A program made the translations under genes and the position numbers. Under the pieces are notes generated by a model. It did not search any database, was not told the origin of the DNA, and saw only the letters and a program-made list of their open reading frames with translations. Of a DNA stretch of 64,000 nt, positions 30,743 through 41,700 are shown piece by piece. The DNA comes from Cymbomonas tetramitiformis (lineage: Eukaryota; Chlorophyta; Pyramimonadophyceae; Pyramimonadales; Pyramimonadaceae): positions 1-64,000 of the forward strand of contig LGRX02027718.1 in the NCBI GenBank assembly GCA_001247695.2, read 5' to 3'. The number at the start of each line of letters is the position of its first letter. Within the stretch, counting starts at the first letter, position 1.

Positions 30743-33700
30743 GTGCTACTGTTTTCTCTGTACATGTGTGCATTTGGTGTGCCGTGTAGGCCGTGTATGA
30801 TCTGGTCACTCCAATATTCGAATTCTGTTGTGTTGTATAATGTGATTAAGGTTTCCGAGATGCATGTAGCATAGGCAATGTCTGTTACGCTGTCAATCCC
30901 CAGTCCTCCTAGTGCGGCCGGTGTCCAAACTAATTGATGGTTTGTGTCTATGGGACAGTTTAAATATCTCAGGGCGAAGTTTGCTATGGTGCCATCTATT
31001 TCTTTTGCTACATTATTTGTTTCCGTGCAGATAATCGATGTAACTTTCAAAGGGTATGCCATTCTTGGTACAACAACCGCATTGATTATGTAGCGGAGCT
31101 GGTTCAAGTTCAAGGTTTGTGTTTGAACAGACAGTAAGCTTTGGGTGAGCTTATCCATAAGCATCTGCTTTTGGTGTTCCCATCCGCCATCTAGCGCAAA
31201 CCAAACCCCTAGATATCGGTTTGCTTCAGTTCTGTTGCTATATTCAAGATATGTAGGGGTCTTGGGTGGAAGCCATTCAGACCATATGTTGGGCCCTTCC
31301 TCTCCCTCTTCGACTTTCAGCATACCTCCGGACATGAGTTTCTTTTCCAATCCGGTATTCCTTTCATCTGCTTTCCCCCTCTGTCTAATGGATTTCCTGT
31401 GAGAGTATTTCGATTTTTTAGCATTAATGGGAATCCCTATGAACCTCATGAACTCATTGATCACCCCGAGCATGTCCTGTACTTCCTCTCTTGATTTCCC
31501 TATCAAGATAATATCATCACAGAAGAATCTGGCAAAGATGTTGGGCGGTGAGTTCATGTTCAACCATTTCCTGTTCTTCTGGGGTGATGTTGCTCCCGGG
31601 TTTCTGGTGGCATCTCTCGGTTTCTCTAGAGCATACCCGTAGGTCTGTTTCATGGAGTTCTTACCGTTTGCCCTTTCTGCCAGCCAGATGGCTAGAATGT
31701 CCATAATTGCCACAAACCTGAGGGGACTTAGGACGTCTCCTTGAGGCACCCCGCATTCGAGCATCCATTCATCTGTCATGCCTTCAGATGTGAGGACTGA
31801 TCGTGATGCTTCGGATGTGATGTCCGAAATGATTGTGATAATGTTTTCGGGCAGTCCTATTTTCTCAAGTGCTAGCTTGCTCATCCAAAATTCTGCTCGG
31901 TCAAAGGCTTGTTTAAGGTCCAAGTAGACAACATGCAGTTCCTTGTCGAATCTGTTAGCGTCGGAAATAACTTCATTTAGGACTTGCAATGAATCTTCAA
32001 TGTTTTTATTGGGTAGGAAAGCATCTTGAATTGGGAAGAGGACTGGATGTTTGGATAAGGCCTTCTTTATTCTGTTTGCAATGATGGAATTAAACAACTT
32101 CATGCCTGTTTCCAGCATGGTGAGTGGCCTGGAATTATCTGATGTGCATGGTTTGTTTGGATCTTTGGGGATTGGCTGAATGAAGCCTGCTTTAGCTAAT
32201 TTTGGAAAGGAGCCTGTTCTCAAGATGTTGTTAAACATTTCGAGTATGAGTTCCTGGAGGTTTTGGGGTCCCTGTATCCATTGTGCATAATGCATTCCTG
32301 ATGGGCCTGGGGCTGTGGATACTCCACATGATCCATAAACTGCCTCCAGCTCCTTCATGAGTATGGGTTCTGCTAGCTGCTCAATGACATACTGGGGTAG
32401 TCTGGGGCTGTTCTTTAAGATTGATCTCAGCCATGGCGGTAGGTGCTCGGGTGCTTCGGGTTTTGTGGGAAAAAGTTTGTTTTCTTTATATTCCTTTAAG
32501 ATGGCCTGCTTCCTTTCATTTGCTGTGGGCGGTACCTCACCTTTGTCATCATATTCTGGTGCTGCACCCTTTTCCATCCCTTTCTTGTTTCCTAAGGCTC
32601 TATCCAAGAAGGTTGAAACCTTCTTTGCAAACAAATATTGCATCTCTTCCTTCTCCCGGAGCTTCCAATATCTTATGTCCTTGAGTCTGCTCTCTTGGAA
32701 TGCCTTTGTGACTGTTGGCAGGTTCGTCTCAAGTCTGTTACCCCATGCCTCAGCCGTTTCCTGTGGCTTCCTGCGAAGACTGTCACAAGGAATGGTGCTG
32801 ATGAGGCATTCTGTTGCTTCCAGGTCCTTTTCATTTTCTGCCATTCCCAGCATCCGGTGTGCTTTTCTCAATGACTGAAGCCATTTGTATAGATAGTTTG
32901 ATGTGGCTGATGGGACCGGCCTTTTGTGCATATTTTTCCCCCTTGTTCCAAATGCAGCACACGCCGCTATGTTTGCTGATTCATGGACGAAGTCCCAGGT
33001 GTGGTCCGTATCTTCTTCACAAGACCTACAGCTATCTATATTCTCTTTACTGCCCTCCGATTCTTTGTTTGTGTCTACTAGTTTTTGAAGTCTTTCTGTG
33101 TAGGCTTTCCACCCGGTGGCATATTTGAAGTTGTATGCTTTGGTTTTGTCAAGTGCTAATAGGGGTTTGCCACAATGACTCCAGTGCTCTGCTTGCAGGT
33201 TCTGATGCATGCAGATGTCCCATATGTGCCCTTCTTCATGCTCCTTGGGTCCTTCGAGTTTTAAGACTTCAGTGTTCCCCAAGTGAAAGTGTGTTTTGAG
33301 GTATTTTAGGACATCTTTTTTCCCATAATTGATTGGGAATTTCAAGCTCCAAAGATTACCAATTTTTGTGTACCCATGCTGTGTCACGCCCTCTGGCATG
33401 CCATTGCCCCTAGACCGGATGTGTGCGGAATTCCAGGGTGAGTTCATATGTATCCACCATTCTTTGGTTTTGTTATGCCACTTTATGCTACCTTTTGTGC
33501 TCGTCAGCTTCCCCTTCCATGTGCTTGGGTTTTCTTTTAGTTTGTCTCCGTAAACATCCTCCTTTTTCATATTGTAGTCTGTGGTGTCACCTAAGACAGT
33601 GTTTATTGCTTGTGCTGCATTGTTTTGTTCGATGCTTGCATTTGCAAAATGCTTTATGCTGTATCCATTTTCCCCCAGTAATCTAGCAATCGCAGCCTTA

Positions 33701-36700
33701 GTAAGCTTTTTAGAACCTCTTACTGTCTGTATGTGCTCCAGTCTTACTGGGAAGCCAGGGTACTTGGCATGGGTGGTGTCGTTTGCTCCACTCATGCGTG
33801 GTTCCTCCGTATATGTATGTTTCAGTTTTTCGAGGTGTATCTGCTCTCCTCTGATGTCAATCTGAGCCCAGACTATTCCGTGGTCTGAAACTATGTATGG
33901 GTTAATTTCGAGCCAGCCAGCAGCAGCTGTTCTATCTTCCATTCCTTTGTTTGCCATTATATGAGTTAGTTTTGCTTTTGAGCTGTTGTTCACAACCCTT
34001 GTGAATATCTCATTGCATTCGGGGTGCATATGTGTGACGAGTTCTGTTAGTGTTGTCCTGTCATCATTGAAATAACTTAAGAGGTGTTTGTTCTTTGTCT
34101 GGTGGTCTTTATATGACATCTGCTGACCTTTTGTTATCCTTTGGCTCTGGGTCAGTGTGCAGTTCTTGTCTCCTATTTCTATGTGCGCCTTGTTTCTGTT
34201 GTCGCCTGATTTGGCTGCCCAATCCTTAAGTGTTTTGTAGAAGTCCTCTTGTTCCTCTTTGAGGCTGGCATCGTTCATGTACCCGCTTGCCACCGAAAAT
34301 GAGAAACCCTTTATGCCCGTAAACCGAATCATAACTGACCTTTTTTGCACCCCGTCCACATAGGTTGCATTGGGTGTCAGCGGGATATCCTTGGGATTCC
34401 ATACTATGAGGGACCCTATACTAGCCCTTTCATCCGTGTGTGAAATTCTAAAGCCCAGACCTTTCTGAGACATCAAGGTCTTGACCATTGGCAAACTTGT
34501 GTTTGAGATCTTGGTCTCAGAGACACATATGATGTGTGCTTTTCTGTCTAGCACCAGGTTGCAGATGGTCTCTAGTTTTATCATACTGTCCTGGTCCTCC
34601 TTTGTGTGTCTCAGGCCTCTCATGTTCATTCCCATTACTATAATATGTTCCTTTCTCCCTTGGGCTCTCTGTAGTTCCTGCAGCCGCATGTTTTCCGCCT
34701 CATTCCGTGAGTGCTTTGCCTTTTGCTTAATGCATCTTCCATCCGTTCCATATAGGTTTTTGTGGAAAAAGATGTTTTCCGTCCGCTCACAATTTTGGAT
34801 CTTCCTCCTCAGTTTTTTCCCTGCCTGGTGCCTTAGGCCTGTGGTTTTAGGAGTGTTCCTTTTGCTTTGAACATTGGAAGCCATAACTTTTCCTGCTCTT
34901 ATGCCTCCAACCACCTCTTGTTTCCCCCAGAATTCTCTGTTTTGCGCTATTTCGTCAGAGGTTATATTCCCATATCTGAGCTGCTCCCTGATAATGGCTA
35001 CCGCTCCCCTGTTGTTTAGCTTCTCATTTCTGGTGAATTTCCCGGTACCGTGGTGGTACTTGATGTTGGAGGTGGTCATGCTGTTTATGATGTCTCTTTC
35101 TAACTGGTGCTCTCCTGCATATCTGAGATTTTGAAGGATTTCCTGAATTTTGATTGCTGTGTGGAGGACAAGGAGACCTTTGTTTTGAGCATCGATCTCA
35201 CATCTGAGGCCTAAGTGTTTATATACTGGTGTCTCGTTGTCATGACTTTCCTTTTCCATTTTTGTGAAGGGTTTGATTAGGAGGACGGTGTTCTTATGTT
35301 TCAGGTGTATTGCCAATGTCCATTCATGACTTTGGTGAAGAATATAGGTGTGGTGTTTTGTCTGGGGAAGTTTGTTGGTGTTATTATTGTATTCCTTTTG
35401 GCTCCCGTTTATCATTTCATAAAGGATATGCTCGTTGTTGGTACAAGTGAAGCCTAGCTTCAGCTTTATGCACAGTGTCTCAATGTTGGTTATGGAGATG
35501 ACTCCTTTTCTACTGTATACAGGGTTGTATTTTGAGATATCGCTATTGATGCTCCCTCTTGCATCCTTGGGTTGAGTAATCCTATCTTGAATTACTTCTT
35601 GTAAGTCCTGGATGTGTAATGTAGCCTCAGAACTGTGGTGCTCCCCTTCAGTGTTTCCTTCTTTTAAATAGGTGAAGAATGGTATGTGCCCGCTCCTATC
35701 ACACCATTGCCTCCATTTCTCCGCTGTTCTAATAACCCATATCCCACAAGTGTGATTATCCAGTTGTTGTCTGAAAGTTGATACCTCTACATTCCAACTC
35801 TTCCCTTTCATGGTTTTATGATGGGTATGCAACCAAGCGGAGAGCGCCCCTTCAAGTTTGCTTTGTGTTTCGGTTGCTGTCATTGCTCCAAGGGAATCAT
35901 AGATATAGGCTTCTATATGTTGTTCTGTTGTAATTCGGAGTGTTATGAGTCTCCAATGTTCACCGTTGCTTACCCCAAAGTGGGTCCTCAGATGTTTGCC
36001 CAATGCTTTTCTAATGAGGTGTAAGAAGCTTGATTCCCCGGTTTCCAGTTTTGAAAGGAGCTCATCATAGCCTATGGGGGGGATCGAGCTTTTGTCCTGT
36101 AGTCTGAGAGCCTCGTCGAGCTGTTCAGAGTCAATCCCTTCTCCGTTGTATACTGCTTCTGCTTCAAGCCTGTTATTGTTTAAGGTTGATGACTCAGTGG
36201 GCTGTCCCCCTTTTCCCCTTATGACCTCTCTCCTAGTAAATGGCAATTTGGTCATATTGCTTCCAGGGTGTATAGTATCTAACATCTTAGTAGGTGATTT
36301 TGTTGAGCTCGATTCCAGTTGGCTGGGATTCCCTGTTTGTCCATGGTTACTGGGTTTGTCTACTTCTGTGTGGATGTGTGGGTGTTGTTTCTTTTCTGAT
36401 AGTGTCTTACAAGGGTGGGAATCGATTAGTCGAGGAATTATGATTAATCGATTTAATAGTGTATACCCCTATCGAATCGATTTGCGATTATGACAAATTA
36501 GGAATCGAATAGGTTTGCGATTATGACAAATTAGGAATCGAATAGGTTTCTGTTCAGGACTAATTACAAATCAAATAGGTATGGCGCTGATGGCAAATTA
36601 CAATCGAATCGGTTCCCACCCTGGACAAATTACTAATCACATAGGTTGTGTGAAATTTGGTACAGGAATCAAATCGGTTATGGTGGGTTATATACACCAA

Positions 36701-38799
36701 TCAAATCGGTTTTCAAAATTTCACTTCAGAATCGCATATACACGATTAATCGGTTTGGCCGTCATGAACGTCACCGAAAATCGGTTTGATATCAAACTAA
36801 TTGGTGGAATGGCCGGATATTTCCCGAGACTAGGATATTGCGGTTTGATATTTTGGCCGAATTGCGATTCAAGCCCTAGATACTTCTCGTTGGGATAGCC
36901 ACGTCCATTACCACCTGTCATTCGAAATTTTGAATGTTCAAAATGCTTCGCTGTCGCGGGCTCACCACCAGCACCACCACCTATATATATCATCAAGAAC
37001 CTCTCCAAGTTCAGACCTCTCTCATCATGGGTAAGCGTGCAACAAAAAAAACTAGGCCTTCCGCTTCGACAAACAACAGAAGGCTGCCCCCCCATTGCCA
37101 AGGGACCTATCAAACGCACGCCTAATCATGAGTTCGATCATCGTGATAACGCTGACAACATTTACGATGTCGAGTGTATTTTAGCCGAGCGATTGGTCAA
37201 ATCAGGTGATCGTACGGCAGAAGAATGGCTCATCCGCTGGAAAGGTTACGGTCAGGCTCACGACACCTGGGAGCCAATCGAGAACCTGGCCGGTCTGGAG
37301 GACGATATCGCCAAGTTCAGAAATGAAAAGTCACAGCTGGAGCCCTTAAAACTCGGCAAACGCAAGCGCAGGTCCCCGCACAACGAAGACATTCCTGTTG
37401 TAGTCGCTGATACCAATAGCGTTGGTGCTGGCGGCATCGAACCTGCGACCGTAGAGCCTTCCCCTTCCACTGAAGAAGATGATATTCCTGAAGATGATGG
37501 TGAAAGCGAAGAGATCCTACTACGACCAGTGACTGTTCATAAGTAATATTATTTGCCTGTTGTGTGCCTTGCTTGAACAGCTTATCTTTTTAGCCTGAAC
37601 AACTTGCCTGAAATGGCCTTCGCCTTACCTTGTGTGCAATACCCCTTGCAGTCTTGATAATCGGGGAAAAACACTGTTATCAAATAGGTTTGCATAGAGT
37701 AAAAACACTAACCCAATAGGTTTTGATCATTTAACAAACACTAATCAAATAGGTTCCACTTAACTGAAAATTAGGAATCGAATAGGTTACAAAAAAATCG
37801 GTACACTAATCAAATATGTTTGTACAATGCACAAACACCCAACACAATAGGTTTCTCAGCTTACACTAATTACAATCAAATAGGTATCAGGACATTGATA
37901 ATCAGGTATCAAATCGGTTATGAAAATGCACTAATTAGTTACTAAGAGGTTTCGATTTTCAAACTAATGCCCAGCCTTGGTGTCTTACTGAGCTCTTTCC
38001 TTGCAGGTATATGCATGTGCGTGTTCGGATCATATTTGGTCCGTTTTCCCCTCCTTTGTGTTGTGAGGGTTCTTCCTGATGCATCCTTCATTGCCTTGAA
38101 TCTTGCCTTAATTGTCTTCCGTTTGGTCCTGCTGTCAATTCTTTGTGTTGTAATAAACTCTCCTGATGCATCTTGGGCTCTGGTTAATACAGACCTTTTC
38201 TGAGTTTTCCCCGTGTATTGTAACCTGTATTTGGTTTTCCTGTGAGCCCATCTAATGAATGTCCTTGGTCCTTGCCTAATCTGGTTTCCTTGTCTTGGAT
38301 TTTTCCTTGCAAGGTGACATATTGTGTGCAAGAGCATAACTATAGGTCCTTGTGTTGTGGTGAAAGCATCTCTCAGCTGTTTCCTTCGGGCATAAAGTAA
38401 GTAAGTTATGATATGCAGGGTAACGGTTGCCATACCTTCTATTGGGGTGCTCCTTTGCTCCAAGCTTGCACCGGTCCTGAGGCCCCTTCGTTGCTTTGTG
38501 CGCCGTAAAAAGCCCCCCTCCCCATCACTCTGCACTTTGGAATCACCGTCATTTTGGGCAGCAGTTATACACCATTTACAGCAGCAGAAGCTTTTACAAA
38601 TTACACCAGGCCCGGGGTTTTCTGGGCAGTCCCCCGCCTGCATTGTCACCGTGCTATCCAACGGGGTTCCAACGGGGCAGGTGCGTGACGAATAGTTTTT
38701 AGGATGTCTGTTTCCTAGGCTTCTATTAATTGTCTGCCTAAACCTGCTCGTGCTTCTTTCATGGCTACAAGCTGGTTCTATTCCTGTGGCTGGTCTCAT
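30487..38799 (-). CDS. LINE ORF2, first part: 2A-like motif, Ulp1-type protease, AP endonuclease, reverse transcriptase (interrupted)
   Basis: It starts at the ATG at 38799, reads to about 37988, is interrupted by the hAT-like element, and resumes at 36409 in the same frame (1570 bp plus an 8-bp duplication is 526 codons). The protease region (35700-36000) has 'GEHWRLITLRI' (His-Trp), 'AYIYDSLGA' (Asp) and 'FRQQLDNHTCGIWVI' (Gln, Cys), the His-Asp-Gln-Cys order of Ulp1/C48 peptidases. AP endonuclease (33850-34650): 'MGMNMRGLRH', 'ICVSETKI', 'SGYMND', 'HIEIGDKN', 'VSDHGIVWA'. RT (about 31000-32250): 'SRPLTMLETGMKL', 'VVYLDLKQAFDRAEFW', 'GVPQGDVLSPL' and the active site 'FFCDDIILIG' (FCDD). Catalytic residues of all three look complete. 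Confidence 0.9.
35700..36000 (-). other. Ulp1/C48-type cysteine protease domain in LINE ORF2
   Basis: Counting from the Met at 36285, the key residues are His110-Trp111, Asp130, Gln174 and Cys180. Spacing fits the compact Ulp1 fold. The diverged copy at 15936-16208 keeps the Cys-bearing strand, which argues that the domain belongs to the LINE and is not a chance ORF. A role in removing SUMO or ubiquitin-like tags, or in self-processing, is inference. Confidence 0.75.
36418..36880 (+). repeat. Left array of AATCRAATAGGTT-type motifs
   Basis: About a dozen related motifs (AATCGAATAGGTTT, AATCAAATAGGTA, AATCGAATCGGTTC, AATCAAATCGGTT and similar) recur roughly every 30-45 bp, all in the same orientation. 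The first two are in an exact repeat with GCGATTATGACAAATTAG. They may be subterminal transposase sites or binding sites for the element's own gene product. Confidence 0.85.
37027..37546 (+). CDS. Chromodomain protein inside the hAT-like element
   Basis: The ATG at 37027 (MGKRATKKT...) starts a basic, Lys/Arg-rich N-terminus in one frame. At the C7 tract near 37087-37093 the frame changes into the chromodomain frame, which runs to the TAA at 37544-37546. With that one-base shift the protein is about 172 residues. The chromodomain spans about 37165-37330: 'YDVECILAERLV', 'EEWLIRWKGYGQAHDTWEPI' and 'ENLAGLEDDI'. It keeps the Tyr/Trp/Trp aromatic cage that binds methyl-lysine in HP1 and Polycomb proteins. 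An acidic Glu/Asp tail follows, with no chromoshadow domain. It differs from the gypsy chromodomain at 18.6 kb, which has an integrase in front. The homopolymer position makes an assembly or sequencing slip likely, but a real break is possible. Confidence 0.85.
37660..37960 (+). repeat. Right array of AATCAAATAGGTT-type motifs
   Basis: About nine copies (TATCAAATAGGTTT, AACCCAATAGGTTT, AATCAAATAGGTTC, AATCGAATAGGTTA and others) at roughly 30-40 bp spacing. They have the same orientation as the left array, so the element is not a simple inverted repeat internally. Confidence 0.85.
38608..38634 (-). other. 2A-like NPGP motif in the LINE ORF2 leader
   Basis: Residues 56-64 of ORF2 read GDCPENPGP, 63 residues after the ATG and before the protease. 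2A peptides (D-[VI]-E-x-N-P-G-P) cause ribosomal skipping between Gly and Pro and are known near the N-terminus of several LINE proteins. Here Val/Ile is Cys and Glu is Pro, so function is uncertain. Confidence 0.55.
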
Positions 38800-41700
38800 T
38801 TCTCCATGTTGTCCATGAATTGCTTCTGCATTTTTGCAGCCTCCTTGTCGGTTCCTGGAGTAGTGCGGGGCCTCTTGTCCTGCTTCTTAGGGGTAGGAGT
38901 AGCTGTCCCGTCCCCCTGAGCCTGGAGCATCATTCTGTGTGAATAACACATGCACTGGATGTGGTTGAGCCTCGACACCTCAGGCTGGTCGTCATGGGTG
39001 GGCGACATGCAGTAGTTAAAGCCATTGAAGTAGGTGAGCCTCAGTGTCCCAAGCCCTCCCAGGATTATCTCAGTGGGGAAGCTGAGAATCATTGCGGGGT
39101 CATCAGAGGAGTTCACAGACCCATCTCCGCCTTTCTCAACGTTTGCCTTGAGCTTCAGGTAGAGCACCTGGTCAAAGAGAAGCCCAATCAAATAACTTTC
39201 TGTCCGAGGGTTACAATGATTCACATGCTGGTTCCTTTTTACTGGTAGCACTTCAAATTTGTCGCACCGGGTATTTTATTTGTCGTGTCGCAAGACAGAC
39301 TGGAATTATACCGTGCGACAGAAATGAGCTGGGGGCTCATGTCTGTCGCAGGTGCGACAATCATGAGGACCACGCTCATTTTTGTCGTGAAAATTCACAG
39401 AAAATTTCCGAAAATGAAATTAAGCTAGGGGGAACACAAACGAATAGTACCGCGATTATGACTTGAAAAACAAAATTATTGAACGAGTAGTACCGCGAAT
39501 ATTACATAAAACACAGGTGTATTATACGATCACTTGGGGACATTCATATAGCACGAGGCATACATGAGTAGCAAGCAAGCAAGCATTTCACATGGATAAA
39601 GATACTAAGAGAAAAACCGATTACTCTCTTAAAAAATATTAGCATAAATACTTATTACTACTAGGCTGCTAGTTTCTAATACAAGGATTCAACTACCCGA
39701 GGGCGATATGAAAATCTAAACTAGGAAACTAGAGCACAGCGCACGTTCCAAAATCTTCAGAACCAAAACGTTTCCTGCAGCACACGAACAGCGAATCAGT
39801 CAGGACGTTGGGGATCGAACCCAATACCGACAGCCAACTGCTGTCCGCATTTCACCCTCGGGTGGGCGTCTACGTACAAAATAGACGTTTTGAAAACAGC
39901 AGCGGAACAGTGGGTGGAAAATCTAAAATTCTGAACATCAATAATCGGCGAAACCTAAACAGAGCTGGAAGTCACAGGATGCCGCGAGCACTCTGCTGGC
40001 GGCATAAAAGGATGCTCGGCGTAAAAAACAAAACCTGCAAAAAACGAAACGCTGGTTAGTAAAGACGTTGGGAATCGAACCCAACCCGTCGGAGAATCCC
40101 GCCGGTCTCCAAGCACCCCTTCAGCTTAGTAGGGCCAGAGGGAAAGATGCCGCCAGGAACGTTGCTGGCGGCTTCAGAAAAGGCACAGCATGAATTATAC
40201 ACTATGGCCGTTGCTGGCGCCTTCAGAAAAGGCACAGCATAAACCTGCAAAAAAACAGAGCGCTGCTCAGGAAGGAAGAATTCCTGTTGAAAATTGAACC
40301 CAAACCGTCAGGCGGGATGCAAAGACGCCCGACGGCCTCCAATCATCCATGTATCGCAGGATGGGCTGCTGGTGGGATGCGGCTCATGTGAGAACATCGC
40401 AGGAACGCCCCCCCGCCGGGTTCCACGCATGCACACGAAAACATGGTCGATATGAAATATCGCTAAAGAAAAGTAGCGCGCAAAAATCATTAATCAAACA
40501 AAAACACAAGCCGCGCGCTGAGACAGCGAGCAGGTAGGCGCAAGATAAGAGCTTGGAGAAAAATGAAAACGTTGCCGACCAGGATCATACCATATCCACT
40601 TTTGTCCGGGCCGCGCCGCCGATAGGAGTGGTGAGATGATCTTGAATGACGAGATGCGTAAATAATTGTAAATTCCGCATATCTTCGGGGTAAAATATGG
40701 AATTGTTACCCGTGTCTCTCGTTGTCGGTTACTAACGATCGGCCGAAACAATCCGGGGTAGGACTGCTGATGATGATGTTGAGATCGGTAAACCTGTTAG
40801 AGCAGTTTTGCGACAAATTCATAATTGTAAATTCCGCATATCTTCGGGGTAAAATATGGAATTGTTACCCGTGTCTCTCGTTGTCGGTTACGAACGATCG
40901 GTCGAAAGAATCCGGGGTAGGACTGCTGAGATGCTATCGTATCATGATTGGCCGGTAAAGCGCGAGCGCTCGACACAATCCGGGGTAGGACTGCTGACAT
41001 GGGCAGAAAATTTTCGAAAAATTTCCAACGGCATAATTTTTGAGGGACAGCTCCTGCGGTGTGGCCTGTTGATGTCACTTTTTTCCAGGAAACCTGTTTC
41101 GCTCCTTTAAGGGAAACGAAATGAAAAACAGCATATTTCTGAAAAAGCTGCGAAGCGTCGTTAATATAAACGAATCTTTTGCGACACGACAAATAAAATA
41201 CCCCGTGCGACACAAATGAGGGGCTACCCTTTTTACTTTCAGTGGGTGTGCCAATTCCCTTTCTTGTGGTGTGATTGTCCTTTCATCTTTGAATCTTGTT
41301 GGAAAGACCATGCCTAACTTCGTGAGTGACCCCGCCTTCATTTGGATTATGGCTTCAAGTTTTGCTTTCAGGCAAGTTTTATAGGCGGGTCGTACCAGTT
41401 GGTGAACATCTGTAGTAGGGTGAAGACGGTCATATGTGAATACCACCTCTTCCACCAGCATGCTCGTGGCGGGGTGCATCCAGAAATATCTCTCCGCATC
41501 CTTTGCCTTCATCCTCATTTGAGCCCCCATCCTACTCATAGGTTTCCAGGAGAACCGAGCTTCCTGGTAGAGATTCCCAATGTTGTGGGCCCTAATCCCC
41601 CAGGTGACTCCCTGTGCCTTCAACTGGATCATATCAAACACTGGCTGAACCATTTCGATGTCGATGTTAGCAATCAGGACGAAGGGTGCCTTTCCGAGTC

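Larger units (their letters stand above)
36410..37979. mobile_element. hAT-like non-autonomous element carrying a chromodomain gene
   Basis: Ends read CAAGGGTGGGAAT and (reverse complement) CAAGGCTGGGCAT, typical CA(A/G)GG-type hAT termini. The 8-bp direct repeat GTGTCTTA flanks them at 36402-36409 and 37980-37987, the target-duplication length of hAT elements. Excising the element with one duplication copy joins the LINE ORF2 frame exactly. The interior holds one chromodomain gene (37027-37546), flanked on both sides by arrays of AATCAAATAGGTT-like motifs. No transposase is present, so it depends on one supplied elsewhere. Confidence 0.9.
39244..41228. mobile_element. 1985-bp non-autonomous TIR element with 9-bp target duplication
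   Basis: Ends are GGTAGCACTTCA and (reverse complement) GGTAGCCCCTCA; inside both is a shared TTTTATTTGTCGTGTCGCAA stretch. The direct repeat CTTTTTACT flanks it at 39235-39243 and 41229-41237. The 9-bp duplication suggests a Mutator-like element. No transposase frame is present. The interior is built from direct repeats: three tRNA-B-box-like units (39803-40330) and two to three units with TAAATTCCGCATATCTTCGG (about 40667-40990). Its removal joins LINE ORF1 in frame. Confidence 0.9.

Noticed and set aside
30145..34870. Plus-strand ORFs of 60-173 residues
   Set aside because: Antisense shadows of the LINE polyprotein.
39803..40330. Functional tRNA genes
   Set aside because: B-box-like cores are present, but no acceptor or anticodon stems could be paired by eye.
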